Shown one piece after another: positions 14,898 to 15,006 of a stretch of DNA of 15,006 bases (within the stretch, counting starts at the first letter, position 1; the number at the start of each line of letters is the position of its first letter). The DNA comes from an uncultured Bacteroidales bacterium (GTDB taxonomy: Bacteria; Bacteroidota; Bacteroidia; Bacteroidales; Muribaculaceae), in the NCBI GenBank assembly GCA_947177325.1, contig CAMWUH010000023.1, positions 1 through 15,006 on the forward strand, in the 5' to 3' direction. The notes below the pieces were generated by a model that worked only from the letters and a program-made list of their open reading frames with translations, was not told the origin of the DNA and ran no database searches. The position numbers and the translations under genes were made by a program.

Positions 14898-15006
14898 AAA
14901 TTGGCATTCCTCAGGTAACCAATTGATTGTCTATTGATTACACTCAATATAATAAGACATCAGGAAGTGAAAGTTGAAAAAATAAGAAATTTGAGAGTCA
15001 ACATAC
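14898..15006. other. Right-end intergenic sequence
   Basis: These 109 bases are AT-rich and hold no coding frame, tRNA, clear promoter box or repeat that I can recognise. They presumably form the upstream region of a gene beyond the window. Confidence 0.5.

Overview
The window is a stretch of ordinary bacterial core genome, almost certainly from Bacteroidota and most likely Bacteroidales. The reasons are moderate GC, starts without clear Shine-Dalgarno sequences, several -7 elements of the TAnnTTTG type (followed by CA) that are used by the primary sigma factor of this phylum, a long pyrophosphate-dependent phosphofructokinase, and an FtsK with the GATGQGKS Walker A variant. A family assignment such as Muribaculaceae is only a guess from overall resemblance. 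I see no insertion sequences, phage genes, CRISPR arrays or defence genes.

Left part (1-5076, + strand): the 3' portion of ftsK, which is open to the left edge, then a LolA-type periplasmic lipoprotein carrier, thioredoxin reductase (trxB) and a YqgE/AlgH protein, closely spaced. recR lies on the opposite strand (5073-5690) and shares its stop codon bases with yqgE.

Middle part (5691-9458, + strand): from a divergent promoter region next to recR run panC, panD, ffh and folD. They provide pantoate-beta-alanine ligase, aspartate 1-decarboxylase, the signal recognition particle GTPase and the bifunctional C1-folate enzyme. A weak terminator-like hairpin follows folD, then about 375 bases without a gene, ending in a very good Bacteroidota promoter for a tRNA-His(GTG) gene with encoded CCA. 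A long perfect hairpin starts two bases after the tRNA.

Right part (10007-15006, + strand): three less well characterised genes. These are a ThiE/TenI-like barrel protein lacking most catalytic residues, a polytopic membrane protein of the LPG-synthase-TM/UPF0104 family, and an M16 peptidase-family protein without the zinc motif, whose GTG start overlaps the preceding gene. A separate unit with its own promoter and a strong intrinsic terminator encodes PPi-dependent 6-phosphofructokinase, a central glycolytic enzyme. The last 109 bases hold nothing recognisable.

Most of the window is housekeeping. The parts that merit a second look are the 10007-13037 cluster, a 12-codon upstream ORF that ends in TAATG at the panC start, the hairpin after tRNA-His, and the basic N-terminal extension of FtsK.
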